Assembly: GCF_000505545.1 (NCBI RefSeq) | Contig: NZ_AYTB01000008.1 | Location: forward strand, 310,001-374,000 | Reading direction: 5' to 3' | DNA from: Kurthia huakuii LAM0618 | Lineage (GTDB): Bacteria; Bacillota; Bacilli; Bacillales_A; Planococcaceae | Length of the DNA stretch: 64,000 nucleotides | Shown here: one piece after another, positions 10,756 to 18,778 of the stretch | Numbering within the stretch: position 1 is the first letter of the stretch | Layout: every line of letters begins with the position of its first letter | Translations under genes and position numbers: made by a program | Notes under the pieces: model-generated | Told to the model about the DNA's origin: nothing | The model's input: the letters and a program-made list of their open reading frames with translations, nothing else | Database searches by the model: none

Positions 10756-12048
10756 CTAAATGAGAATTTTCCTCATATATTCTGACATGAAAACGCCGTT
10801 AGGGTCGCATTGGTGACGCTGTGTTAGAAATATATCAATATCTGTATACAGTCGTTCAAGCTCACATCGCGTGTAACGATTCATTTTCCCAAAATGAGCG
10901 CGTCCATCGTATTTTCGTAGCAACTGGTCCATATAGCGGAAATAACGCTTATACGGCATCCCTTTATACATATGAAACGCAAAAAATGCGCTATCTTGCT
11001 GTTGTGTTGGACTAAGAATCCCCGCTTCGCCTCGTTGCGTACGACATTCAATCGGAAAATGCACATGAAAAAGCTCGCGCGACATCGTATAATGAAGCTC
11101 TTCTAAAAATGCTTCGAAATGGTGCAGCGGAATCGCATACTCACATTCTGCAAACTTTACTTGGCGCGGTGTTGCGAACACGCGATAGCTAACATCTTGT
11201 CGCGTACCAATTGGCACTGCTTTTGCTGAAATTTGGCTGACCGCTGTCGTAGCGCGCGGCATAACCTTACAAAGTGATGACATGCCTTGTAGGACCCGAT
11301 TTTCGATAAAATGATCAAGCGCCTTTGTTGGCTTGCGTTCTAGTTGGTCATACGGCACCGCATTCATACATTTCAACTGCATTTGCTGCTGCCCTGGAAA
11401 GTAGTACCACTCCGCATGACGATTTGTTGTAACAATCTGTTGGAAGCTGTGTAACGTCTCTGCTACGGTCATACGCGATGATTCATAAGCTAGTCCATAG
11501 ACCGGAACGACCTTGAGCGTAAGTTGCACGACAACGCCAAATAGCCCAAGACCAATATGCAGTGATGACGCGAGTGGGTCGTGACGCGTTACTTCGCGAT
11601 AATGCCCAAGCCCGTCAACAAACCCCCAACGTACGACTTGGCTTGATAATGACCCAAGTGTGATACCAGTACCATGTGTACCAGTGCTTGTCGCTCCGGC
11701 AAGAGACTGCACGTCAATGTCGCCCATATTCGCAAGTGCGTAGCCATGCGCTTCTAACAATGGCCCCATTTCGTATAAATGTGTACCCGCCCAAAACGTC
11801 GCCTCATGCTTTTCTACGTTTAGATGAACTAAGCCACGCAGTCGCGTTAGGCTAACAGCGAGCTGATCTGGCTTAGCTACGCCGCTAAAAGAATGTCCTG
11901 CACCGATTGCACGAATCGTTTGTTGCTGCTTAACTGCTTGCTTCACAATGGTACAAACTTCGTCAATTGATGCAGGCTCATAAATCGTTGCTTGTGGTGT
12001 TGTAAATGTTTCGGCCCAATTTGACCATTTTTCTTCTATAGAAAACAT
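10756..12048 (-). CDS. FAD-linked oxidase, D-arabinono-1,4-lactone oxidase/gulonolactone oxidase family
   Basis: The N-terminal half is a VAO-type FAD domain with IRAIGAGHSFSG, MGDIDVQSLAGATSTGTHG and GLGLFGVVVQLTLKV. The C-terminal half matches sugar-lactone oxidases and ends with AHFGKMN, equivalent to the HWGK substrate-site motif. At 430 residues it is close to family length. The start at 12048 follows AGGGGGGAAG. It overlaps the 3' end of the PLP gene upstream by 13 bp, so the two are co-expressed. The physiological substrate is unknown; bacterial members oxidise aldonolactones or alditols. Confidence 0.8.
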   Translation of the reverse strand: MFSIEEKWSNWAETFTTPQATIYEPASIDEVCTIVKQAVKQQQTIRAIGAGHSFSGVAKPDQLAVSLTRLRGLVHLNVEKHEATFWAGTHLYEMGPLLEAHGYALANMGDIDVQSLAGATSTGTHGTGITLGSLSSQVVRWGFVDGLGHYREVTRHDPLASSLHIGLGLFGVVVQLTLKVVPVYGLAYESSRMTVAETLHSFQQIVTTNRHAEWYYFPGQQQMQLKCMNAVPYDQLERKPTKALDHFIENRVLQGMSSLCKVMPRATTAVSQISAKAVPIGTRQDVSYRVFATPRQVKFAECEYAIPLHHFEAFLEELHYTMSRELFHVHFPIECRTQRGEAGILSPTQQQDSAFFAFHMYKGMPYKRYFRYMDQLLRKYDGRAHFGKMNRYTRCELERLYTDIDIFLTQRHQCDPNGVFMSEYMRKILI

Positions 12049-13208
12049 TGTCCTTCCCCCCTGTAAGTTGTCATCGGTCCGACGTAGTCATCACCGCGGT
12101 AGGCATGCAATACTTGGAAGCGTTCGCATAATTCTCCTGCCTTCGCATGGCGCAACGTAATCGAGTCACCGATTGCGTAATGATTTTTTGGCATCGCAAG
12201 CGGCGTCTGTACTTCACCGGCTCCCTCTGTCGTATAAAAAGCTAATTCCTCATCTAGTAACACCGGCATTTTATCGTTGCCAACCGCACCGCTAGCGATA
12301 TAACCGCCACCGTGCGCGACAATCGTTGTTTTTGATGGCTTGCGTGTGGCACGTAACGTATAACCCGCCGCGGCTTGAAACGGCATGTTGTCGTAATAAT
12401 CGAACAAGCCCGGTCGATACAGGCCAGAACCAATTGTAATTTCACTCACTTCGTTACAAGCGGCACTATAATCCATACTTCCGGTACCCCCACCATTCAC
12501 AAAGCGCAGTGGCCCATGTTTTGTCGTTAAATAACGCACTGCTTTTTGACGGCGCTGTTGTACGTCTTTTTTTGCGCGCTGTTGCAAGCGGCGAATGACC
12601 GCCCCCGTTGATTTATTCGCTGGACGGTCGCCTACACCCGCTAGTTGTGCATCGTATCCCATGAGTCCAACGATATAAATGTATGGACTCGGTAAAATAG
12701 CCGCGACAAAACGTTTAATATCGTTAGCATTGCTTAAACTCGAACGCCGCGTGCCAAAATACAATGCCGGATAATGTTGGGAGACATTTAAATCAATGCA
12801 TAACGGCGCTGCGACTGCTTCTTCCTCCGCAAGCTGCTTTAAAAAATCGACTTGTTCGATTGCATCCACCATAAACGTAATATCTTTCCCTTCGCGAATA
12901 AACTTCATCAATTGACGGACACTTTTTTCTTCTAATGTCGGGTAGCCTAATAAAAAATGGTCAAAACCTTGTTCGCATAAATAGACCGTTTCAGCCGCCG
13001 TAAACGTCATCCACCCGGCAAAACGTTGGTCCACAGCACGCTCGATATAGCGCAATACATCCGTTGAGCGAATCGATTTTGTCGCAATACGAATCTCCTT
13101 GTCGCCGGTGCCGTGTATCATCGTTGTGATGTTCGCATCAAGTGCTTCGAGATCTAGCCAGGCATATGGATGTTCAAATGTGCGAAAAATAGTTGGGATT
13201 TTTTTCAT
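12036..13208 (-). CDS. PLP-dependent D-threonine aldolase/alanine racemase-like protein
   Basis: The N-terminal alanine-racemase-type barrel contains WLDLEALDANI and IATKSIRS, where K44 is the likely PLP lysine, plus a VGLMGYDAQLAGV region. The C-terminal part resembles D-threonine aldolase/D-serine dehydratase proteins and includes the HGGGY segment. ATG 13208 (390 residues) is preferred because GGAGG at 13217-13221 lies eight bases upstream. The TTG at 13223 would overlap that site. It is followed with overlap by the FAD oxidase. The substrate is probably a D-hydroxy-amino acid, but this is inference. Confidence 0.75.
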   Translation of the reverse strand: MKKIPTIFRTFEHPYAWLDLEALDANITTMIHGTGDKEIRIATKSIRSTDVLRYIERAVDQRFAGWMTFTAAETVYLCEQGFDHFLLGYPTLEEKSVRQLMKFIREGKDITFMVDAIEQVDFLKQLAEEEAVAAPLCIDLNVSQHYPALYFGTRRSSLSNANDIKRFVAAILPSPYIYIVGLMGYDAQLAGVGDRPANKSTGAVIRRLQQRAKKDVQQRRQKAVRYLTTKHGPLRFVNGGGTGSMDYSAACNEVSEITIGSGLYRPGLFDYYDNMPFQAAAGYTLRATRKPSKTTIVAHGGGYIASGAVGNDKMPVLLDEELAFYTTEGAGEVQTPLAMPKNHYAIGDSITLRHAKAGELCERFQVLHAYRGDDYVGPMTTYRGEGQCFL

Positions 13209-13210
13209 CT

Positions 13211-13272
13211 TCTTTTCCTCCAAAAAAAAATCCCCTCATTGCGAAAGCACAAACATGCTGTCATGAGAGGAT
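13211..13272 (-). terminator. Terminator between the 39-aa peptide gene and the PLP gene
   Basis: On the minus strand AATCCTCTCAT pairs with ATGAGGGGATT (one U-G pair), enclosing a GCA/TGC inner stem. A nine-base T run follows immediately. The PLP gene's ribosome binding site lies right after the T run, so this could be a simple terminator or an attenuator for the downstream gene. Confidence 0.75.
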
Positions 13273-13294
13273 TCGTATTGTATTAACATCGTTA

Positions 13295-13414
13295 CTATAC
13301 ATTCACACCCGGAATCAGTGATAAATCTAACGCCAAATTTAACATGACAAGCAGATGTAAGCCTGCTACTAAAAATCCGATTTTGTTATACTTCTTAATG
13401 GACATTTCATACAT
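13295..13414 (-). CDS. 39-residue hydrophobic membrane peptide
   Basis: This short frame reads MYEMSIKKYNKIG..., then a continuous hydrophobic segment (about residues 13-36, FLVAGLHLLVML and so on) and stops after ...PGVNV. It has an AAAGGTGGAG ribosome binding site nine bases from the ATG. Its own promoter-like sequence (TTGCGA-17-TATGAT) lies upstream and a terminator downstream. The arrangement of promoter, ribosome binding site, frame and terminator makes it look like a real gene for a single-span membrane peptide. I do not recognise the family. Confidence 0.7.
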   Translation of the reverse strand: MYEMSIKKYNKIGFLVAGLHLLVMLNLALDLSLIPGVNV

Positions 13415-13479
13415 ATTGATTCTCCACCTTTCTCTACATAACAACCATTTTTACTGCTTTATGATTATTATTTGTAAAT

Positions 13480-13508
13480 ATCATATACCTTGAAAATAGA
13501 AATCGCAA
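13480..13508 (-). promoter_or_regulatory. Promoter of the 39-residue peptide gene
   Basis: On the minus strand TTGCGA (13503-13508) and TATGAT (13480-13485) are spaced by 17 bp, about 66 bp before the start codon. Confidence 0.6.
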
Positions 13509-13521
13509 ACACTTTTTGACG

Positions 13522-13536
13522 AAAATGTGACATTTT
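13522..13536. promoter_or_regulatory. Perfect 15-bp palindrome between divergent genes
   Basis: AAAATGT-G-ACATTTT is a perfect palindrome. A partial copy, TAGACATTTTC, follows at about 13545-13555. It lies between the leftward peptide promoter and the rightward nicotinamidase gene, a usual place for a repressor site. The binding protein is unknown. Confidence 0.5.
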
Positions 13537-13595
13537 TTAAAAAGTAGACATTTTCAAACGACTTGCGTAGAGTGAATAGTGGAGGTGTTGACTAA

Positions 13596-14144
13596 ATGGA
13601 TAAAGCACTAGTAGTTATTGATTATACGAACGATTTTGTCGCAACAGATGGCGCGCTCACATGCGGGGCACCTGGGCAAGCGCTAGAACCTTATATTACA
13701 AAATTAACAACACAATTTATTGACGACGAACAATATGTCGTATTTGCCTGTGATTTACATGAAGAACAGGATCCGTATCACCCTGAAACGGCCTTATTCC
13801 CACCGCATAATATTCGCGACACAGCAGGTCGTAAGCTCTACGGTCGTTTACAAGACGTGTATGAAGCACATGCGACACTGAGTCATGTGAAATGGATGGA
13901 TAAGACGCGCTATTCATCGTTTGCTGGGACCGAGCTATTTATACGGCTGCGTGAGCGCGGCATTCAAGAATTGCATTTAGTCGGCGTTTGCACCGATATT
14001 TGCGTGCTGCATACGGCGGTCGATGCGTATAATTTAGGTTTCCGTATTATCATTCATGAACAAGGCGTCGCAAGTTTTAATGACGCAGGCCATACATGGG
14101 CGCTCGAACATTTTAAACATTCATTAGGTGCTACCGTAAAATAA
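13596..14144 (+). CDS. pncA: Nicotinamidase/isochorismatase-family hydrolase
   Basis: This protein probably hydrolyses nicotinamide to nicotinate in NAD salvage. The catalytic triad of the family is visible as D9 (VVIDYTNDF), K103 (MDKTRYSSF) and C136 (GVCTDICVLHT). Metal ligands are D53, H55 and H62 in CDLHEEQDPYHPE. The 182 residues match the Bacillus YueJ/PncA type. GTGGAGGTG lies nine bases before the ATG. It is a single-gene unit closed by a terminator. Confidence 0.88.
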   Translation: MDKALVVIDYTNDFVATDGALTCGAPGQALEPYITKLTTQFIDDEQYVVFACDLHEEQDPYHPETALFPPHNIRDTAGRKLYGRLQDVYEAHATLSHVKWMDKTRYSSFAGTELFIRLRERGIQELHLVGVCTDICVLHTAVDAYNLGFRIIIHEQGVASFNDAGHTWALEHFKHSLGATVK

Positions 14145-14145
14145 C

Positions 14146-14186
14146 AAAAGCAGGAATTGCGTCAGACGCGCAACTCCTGCTTTTTA
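14146..14186. terminator. Bidirectional terminator between pncA and the MFS gene
   Basis: GCAGGAATTGCG pairs with CGCAACTCCTGC and is flanked by AAAA and TTTTT. It serves the convergent pncA and MFS transcripts. Confidence 0.9.
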
Positions 14187-15575
14187 TTATGTGTTCACCG
14201 GATCTTTTTTAATCGTTAATGCTAAAATAAATGCGATGACCGCAAAAACAACCGTACCGATATAAACGGCTTGTATACCCGTTGCAAACATTGCTGGTGA
14301 CGTTGCGCTCGCACTTTGCGAAGCGCTCACACTCGCTACGGCGATGACATTAAAAATAACGCCATAAATAGCGGCTCCAAGCGATTGACTAAACGTATTC
14401 GTAAACGAATTTAAACCAGTCGCTAAACCGACATGCTCTTTTGCAACCGTTTTTTGTAGCGTAATAATTAACAGCGGTGCAATGCAACCCATGCCTAAAC
14501 CAGTAAATGCTGTGGCACAAACGATAAACAATACCGATGTCTCATTCGTTAATTGGGCCATCATAACCGTTCCTAACATTAAGAACACCGTACCGCTAAC
14601 GATAAAGTATTTATTGGCCATTTTACCGATAAAGAGGCCAATCCCCATTGCACCAAGCGTCCACATAAGTGACAGTGGCGTGAGCATGAGCCCTGCGACT
14701 GTCGCATTTTTGCCTAGTACGGTTTGTGCATACAATGGCACATAGGCCGACATCCCAATAACGATTGCCATCGTACAAAATGACAAAGTATTAATGGTCA
14801 TTAAACGACGGTTTTTAAATAATTGCAGTGGAATCAGCGGTTCACTCACACGTAGTTCAACAGCGATAAAGGCAACAAAACATACGAGCACGGCTACGTA
14901 ACATAGTACTTGCTGTTGCGTCCACCATGATCCGGTGTTGCTCCCTGTAATAATCGCATACATGAGCGCAAACGTCCCTGTCGCAAACAATGCGGCACCT
15001 GCATAGTCAATTTTGTGCTTCGTAACCGTGCGTTGCTCATCGTAATAGCGTGCAATAAAGTACACTGAGCCAATGGCAAATGGCACATTTAATAAGAAAA
15101 TATAATGCCATGTTAATACATCAATTAAAAAACCACCGATCAGTGGTCCGATAACGCCGGCAACGCCCCATACCATACTAATATAACTTTGGCCTTGCGC
15201 ACGTCCCTTCTCAGTATCAAACAATTCACTAACCATTGTCAGTGTAATTGGTAAAATTGACCCTGCACCAATCCCTTGAATGGCACGGAAAATAATTAAC
15301 ATCGTCATATTTTGCGATAGACCACATAACAACGAACCGACCGCAAATAATGTAATCCCGATAATAATCATTTTTTTGCGACCAAATAAATCGGCTAGCT
15401 TACCAAATAAAATGGCTGCAATCGCCGATGTTAATAAATAAGCAGAATAGATCCAACTAATTAGCTCGACGCCATCTAAGTCAGCTGTAATGCTCGGAAT
15501 TGCCGTTGCCACAATAGTTCCTTCAATCGCAGCGAGCGCCGTCGCTAATAATATGGCCATAAAAACATAATTCAT
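14187..15575 (-). CDS. MFS multidrug efflux transporter, DHA2 (EmrB/QacA-like) family
   Basis: This is an integral membrane proton antiporter of the drug-export type. Typical motifs are the N-terminal AAIEGTIVATAIPSI (DHA2 motif C region), GKLADLFGRKKMIIIG (motif A) and GAGSILPITLTMVSELF. At 462 residues with many hydrophobic spans it fits the 14-helix group. The start at 15575 has CGGAGGTG upstream. It stands alone between a terminator and the divergent mscL gene. The exported compound cannot be predicted from sequence. Confidence 0.88.
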   Translation of the reverse strand: MNYVFMAILLATALAAIEGTIVATAIPSITADLDGVELISWIYSAYLLTSAIAAILFGKLADLFGRKKMIIIGITLFAVGSLLCGLSQNMTMLIIFRAIQGIGAGSILPITLTMVSELFDTEKGRAQGQSYISMVWGVAGVIGPLIGGFLIDVLTWHYIFLLNVPFAIGSVYFIARYYDEQRTVTKHKIDYAGAALFATGTFALMYAIITGSNTGSWWTQQQVLCYVAVLVCFVAFIAVELRVSEPLIPLQLFKNRRLMTINTLSFCTMAIVIGMSAYVPLYAQTVLGKNATVAGLMLTPLSLMWTLGAMGIGLFIGKMANKYFIVSGTVFLMLGTVMMAQLTNETSVLFIVCATAFTGLGMGCIAPLLIITLQKTVAKEHVGLATGLNSFTNTFSQSLGAAIYGVIFNVIAVASVSASQSASATSPAMFATGIQAVYIGTVVFAVIAFILALTIKKDPVNT

Positions 15576-15651
15576 CTCGACACCTCCGCACTATATCATA
15601 GCGTAAAATTGTACCTTTTTCCTTATTTCGATTGATTTATTACAAAAATAT

Positions 15652-15679
15652 TTGTCATTCATCCAATTTTAGGTATTAT
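15652..15679 (+). promoter_or_regulatory. mscL promoter
   Basis: TTGTCA (15652-15657) and TATTAT (15674-15679) are spaced 16 bp apart, about 43 bp before the mscL start. Confidence 0.6.
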
Positions 15680-15721
15680 ACAATTTGTCTACTAAATTTA
15701 TAAAAAGGAGGTGCGTTATAC

Positions 15722-16102
15722 GTGTGGAAAGAATTTAAAGAATTCGCTTTAAAAGGCAACGTTCTAGACCTTGCAATTGGTGTTGTTATCGGTACAGCAT
15801 TCGGTAAAATCGTTACCTCATTAGTTGAAAACATCATTATGCCAGCCGTTGCATTATTAATTGGTAAAGTCGATGTTTCGGACTTAGCTTACAAAAGCAT
15901 TAAATACGGTGCGTTTATTCAAAGCATAATTGACTTCGTGATTATTGCATTTTCTATCTTTATGTTTATTAAGATCGTTATGTCTATTGGAAACAAAATG
16001 CGCCGCCAAGAAGAAGTTGTCGAAGAAGTTCCTGCTGAAACACAAGAGGACGTTCTTAAAGACATTCGCGAATTATTACGTCAACAAAATGACCATAAAT
16101 AA
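15722..16102 (+). CDS. mscL: Large-conductance mechanosensitive channel
   Basis: MscL is a pentameric membrane channel that opens under strong membrane tension and releases solutes in hypo-osmotic shock. The amphipathic N-terminus and first helix ([21 protein letters not shown]) are highly conserved. The second helix is [18 protein letters not shown], followed by the charged C-terminal bundle ([11 protein letters not shown]). The 126 residues are typical. It starts at GTG 15722 behind AAAGGAGGTG. It is monocistronic. Confidence 0.96.
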   Translation: MWKEFKEFALKGNVLDLAIGVVIGTAFGKIVTSLVENIIMPAVALLIGKVDVSDLAYKSIKYGAFIQSIIDFVIIAFSIFMFIKIVMSIGNKMRRQEEVVEEVPAETQEDVLKDIRELLRQQNDHK

Positions 16103-16112
16103 TTGCTAACAG

Positions 16113-16137
16113 GAATCTCCATTTGGAGGTTCTTTTT
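16113..16137 (+). terminator. mscL terminator
   Basis: GAATCTCC pairs with GGAGGTTC over an ATTT loop and is followed by TTTTT. Confidence 0.85.
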
Positions 16138-16143
16138 AGTTAC

Positions 16144-16179
16144 AAAAAAAGAACCGTGCCGACGCACGATTCTTTTTTT
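16144..16179 (-). terminator. Terminator of the lipoprotein gene
   Basis: GAACCGTGC and GCACGATTC form a stem over CGAC, with A and T runs on both sides, so it can work in either direction. It directly follows the stop codon of the minus-strand lipoprotein gene. Confidence 0.85.
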
Positions 16180-16185
16180 GAGCGA

Positions 16186-16791
16186 TTATTCTTTTGAGAC
16201 GTCCTCTGGAATTGATTTCGATGCTAACACTTTTTGTGTCTCATTATCTACGAAGTCAATCGTACTATTTGGCTCATCCCAACCTTCTAAAATTTGATAC
16301 GTTGCAATCGAAATAGCAATCGCACCAAATACCGTTGGATCTTTTTGTTTATCAAATGTTTTGCTATCGACAAACACTTTTACATGCTCATACATATCAT
16401 CGGTATCGACACCTTTAACCGATTCAATCGTTTTACCTTCTGCTAATGCTTTTAGTGCACCGATAATCCCACTATTAATCTTTTGGCTTTGCTCCGCCAT
16501 ATTTTTTTCAGACATCGTAAACTTCGTTGTCTTATCGCCGACTTCTGTATGCTCAATCGCAGCTGGATCGATTTCACTTGATGCATTTTCACGATTTAAA
16601 TAAAGGTTCGGAATGACAAAAACTTTGTTCATTGTATCATCTGATGATGTTGGTGAAGATGCTTCTGTTTGTTGTTCCGTTGCTTGTTTTGCTGCCTCTT
16701 TCTCTTCTGTCGTACCGGTCATATTACTATTACATGCCGCTAATGACAACGACAATACACCCGTTGCTACAAGTAAAAGCCCTTTTTTCAT
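16186..16791 (-). CDS. Hypothetical lipoprotein
   Basis: The signal peptide MKKGLLLVATGVLSLSLAAC ends in a lipobox with C20 as the lipid-modified residue, so the mature protein should sit on the outer face of the membrane. A Thr/Glu/Ser-rich linker (about 23-52) precedes a folded domain of about 145 residues. That domain contains a predicted helical part (KINSGIIGALKALAEGK) and a late IATYQILEGWDEP segment. I do not recognise the family. The start has AAGGAAGAG upstream. It is a single gene with its own terminator. Confidence 0.75.
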   Translation of the reverse strand: MKKGLLLVATGVLSLSLAACNSNMTGTTEEKEAAKQATEQQTEASSPTSSDDTMNKVFVIPNLYLNRENASSEIDPAAIEHTEVGDKTTKFTMSEKNMAEQSQKINSGIIGALKALAEGKTIESVKGVDTDDMYEHVKVFVDSKTFDKQKDPTVFGAIAISIATYQILEGWDEPNSTIDFVDNETQKVLASKSIPEDVSKE

Positions 16792-16874
16792 AATTCAATC
16801 ACTCTTCCTTACTCATTCTATAGTCTCACCTATTCTAGCATACTTAGTTAAAAAAATAGCGTATTCCCGCAAAA

Positions 16875-16907
16875 CGAAAAAAACCTGTCACAAGTTATGA
16901 CAGGTTT
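16875..16907 (-). terminator. ccdC terminator
   Basis: AAACCTGTCA pairs with TGACAGGTTT over a seven-base loop. A T run follows on the minus strand. Confidence 0.88.
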
Positions 16908-16915
16908 CTCCACAA

Positions 16916-17416
16916 TTACGCTAGTTTTAATTGTTTTTCAAGTTTCTTAAATTGCACGAGCATCGCTAGGCGCCATGGCAATAACATCGAAAAGGCTAAT
17001 AAGAAGAAAATACCGCCGAGTTCGCCTAAATGAATCGTACCACCTAAATAAACTTTTGCAACCGTACGGAAAATCAATAAGCCGACTAACACAAAAATAA
17101 ATGCTTTTGACGGTTTTAAATAAATATCATGCTCAATAATTTCAAATTTTGATGTTTTAATTAAAATAAGCGAACATAAGACGCCAACAATCACGGTTAA
17201 CATTAAATGCTCGATCGGTAAACGGAAGTACGGAAATACATACATCAGTGCGCCCGATGACATCGCAATTGGCGGAATCATTATTTTTTTCACAGTTGCC
17301 GGTTTTTTTGCTGATTTTGCACGAACAAGCATCGCGGTCACACCCATAAACACGACGACAACTGTTGATGCAATCACCCAAAACTGCGTTGGGATTTCTT
17401 TTATAAAGTCTAGCAC
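16916..17416 (-). CDS. ccdC: Cytochrome c biogenesis protein CcdC
   Basis: This is a polytopic membrane protein, 166 residues with about five hydrophobic spans. It matches Bacillus CcdC in KIMIPPIAMSSGALMYVFPYF, the ILIKTSKFE segment and the C-terminal LAFSMLLPWRLAM. In Bacillus subtilis the gene follows ccdA and ccdB, exactly as here. Its biochemical role is not settled and it is not strictly required for cytochrome c maturation in that species. It closes the three-gene operon. Confidence 0.9.
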   Translation of the reverse strand: MLDFIKEIPTQFWVIASTVVVVFMGVTAMLVRAKSAKKPATVKKIMIPPIAMSSGALMYVFPYFRLPIEHLMLTVIVGVLCSLILIKTSKFEIIEHDIYLKPSKAFIFVLVGLLIFRTVAKVYLGGTIHLGELGGIFFLLAFSMLLPWRLAMLVQFKKLEKQLKLA

Positions 17417-17434
17417 ATCAATCTCTTCTTTCTA

Positions 17435-17797
17435 CTATACGTTTATATGCTGTTGCAACATCGCTAGCAGCTTTTGTGCGGTAAACGGCTTTGTCATAAA
17501 GTCTGTTGCACCATTTTCAAGCGCCCGAATGACATTTTTTTGTTGTCCAGCTGCTGTAATAATTACAATCTTGGCATCAGGAAATTCCTGACAAATTTCC
17601 TTCGTTGCTTCTAAGCCATTTTTAATTGGCATCGTAATATCCATCGTTACGACATCGGGCTGATGCGTACGATAAAGCGTTACTGCATCCTCGCCGTTAT
17701 CGGCCTCTGCCACAACGGTAAACCCATGTCCATCAATCATTCGCTTAATCGTTTCGCGAATAAAAAGTGTATCATCAACAATTAAAATCTTTTTCAC
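17435..17797 (-). CDS. ccdB: CcdB, single-domain response-regulator-like protein
   Basis: This is a CheY-type receiver without an output domain. The acidic pocket is D8 and D9 (ILIVDDT), the phospho-acceptor is D53 (TMDITMP), and the conserved Thr (IITAAG) and Lys (MTKPF) are present, so it should be phosphorylatable. I choose GTG 17797 (120 residues) because GAGGTGATGAC precedes it. The longer frame from 17818 has no good site. It lies between ccdA and ccdC as in Bacillus subtilis (YneI). No histidine kinase is encoded nearby. Confidence 0.88.
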   Translation of the reverse strand: MKKILIVDDTLFIRETIKRMIDGHGFTVVAEADNGEDAVTLYRTHQPDVVTMDITMPIKNGLEATKEICQEFPDAKIVIITAAGQQKNVIRALENGATDFMTKPFTAQKLLAMLQQHINV

Positions 17798-17853
17798 GTC
17801 ATCACCTCTAATTAACAACCTACACTATAATTGTTTTCATCGTAAAAAGCGAG

Positions 17854-18558
17854 TTAAAACCCCGTAAAATCGCCAAAAATCGGTGTAAATAATTGATTTA
17901 ATTTACTTAGTTGATCGAAGAAAATAAGCACACCCATCGCGATCATCACATAGCCACCAACTTTTACAACGCGCTGCATATGACGCTTTAAAAAACCGAT
18001 TTTCGGCAAGAAAAATGCCATACTTAAAAACGGTAGCGCAAAGCCAAGTACGTACAACATCATATAGCCAACCGCACTAGATGGATTTGTACTACCTAAT
18101 AAGAAAATACTTGCTAAAATCGGGCCTGTGCACGGCGTCCAACCAGCCGCAAATACGAAACCAATAATAGCCGAACCGAGATAACCGGTTGGGCGGCGCT
18201 TTAATTCCAATTTGCGTTCCTTCATTAAAAAGCTCGGCGTAAAAATACCGGCTACAACAAGTCCAAACACAACAATTAAAATACCGCCGAGTTGGCGAAT
18301 CAGCTCATCATATTGAATAAAGAGCACACGAATAAACGATGTACTAAAGCCTAGCACGATAAAAATGATTGAAAATCCTAAAAGAAAAGCAATCGTATGT
18401 AACATCGCCTGTTTTTGACGAATGCCCCCTGCCGCGAGCTGCGTCGTTGAAACGCCCGTTATATACGATAAAAACGCCGGATATAACGGCAGCGTACACG
18501 GTGAAATAAAACTTAAAAATCCTGCTGCAAAAGCGAAAAAATACGTTAAATCTGTCAC
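17854..18558 (-). CDS. ccdA: Thiol-disulfide transporter CcdA (DsbD membrane domain family)
   Basis: CcdA carries reducing equivalents across the membrane for haem-site reduction in apocytochrome c. The redox cysteines sit in the two family motifs, FISPCTLPLYPAF and GWTPCTGPILA. About six hydrophobic helices follow the expected pattern. GTG 18558 (234 residues) is preferred, with AGGGGG just upstream. The extended reading to 18579 would place that site inside the gene. It is first in the ccdA-ccdB-ccdC operon. Confidence 0.93.
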   Translation of the reverse strand: MTDLTYFFAFAAGFLSFISPCTLPLYPAFLSYITGVSTTQLAAGGIRQKQAMLHTIAFLLGFSIIFIVLGFSTSFIRVLFIQYDELIRQLGGILIVVFGLVVAGIFTPSFLMKERKLELKRRPTGYLGSAIIGFVFAAGWTPCTGPILASIFLLGSTNPSSAVGYMMLYVLGFALPFLSMAFFLPKIGFLKRHMQRVVKVGGYVMIAMGVLIFFDQLSKLNQLFTPIFGDFTGF

Positions 18559-18675
18559 ACAAATGCCCCCTATCTTCAATTCATTTTACCTTAAAATTAT
18601 GTACAAACTATGAAATCTAGTTAAACGACATGAGGCTACTATTCATGTTACGGCAAAGCGTGCGAAATTACTATA

Positions 18676-18709
18676 AAAAAAACGAACACCCCTCTGGATG
18701 TTCGTTTTT
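18676..18709 (-). terminator. argH terminator
   Basis: AAAAACGAACA and TGTTCGTTTTT form a symmetric stem. It ends the argGH transcript and may also block opposite-strand transcription. Confidence 0.88.
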
Positions 18710-18778
18710 CGGAGCATATGTATGTTCCTATGTTTGGATTGGCATCCCCTCTGTGATACGTTCTCCATGCTATTGTTA

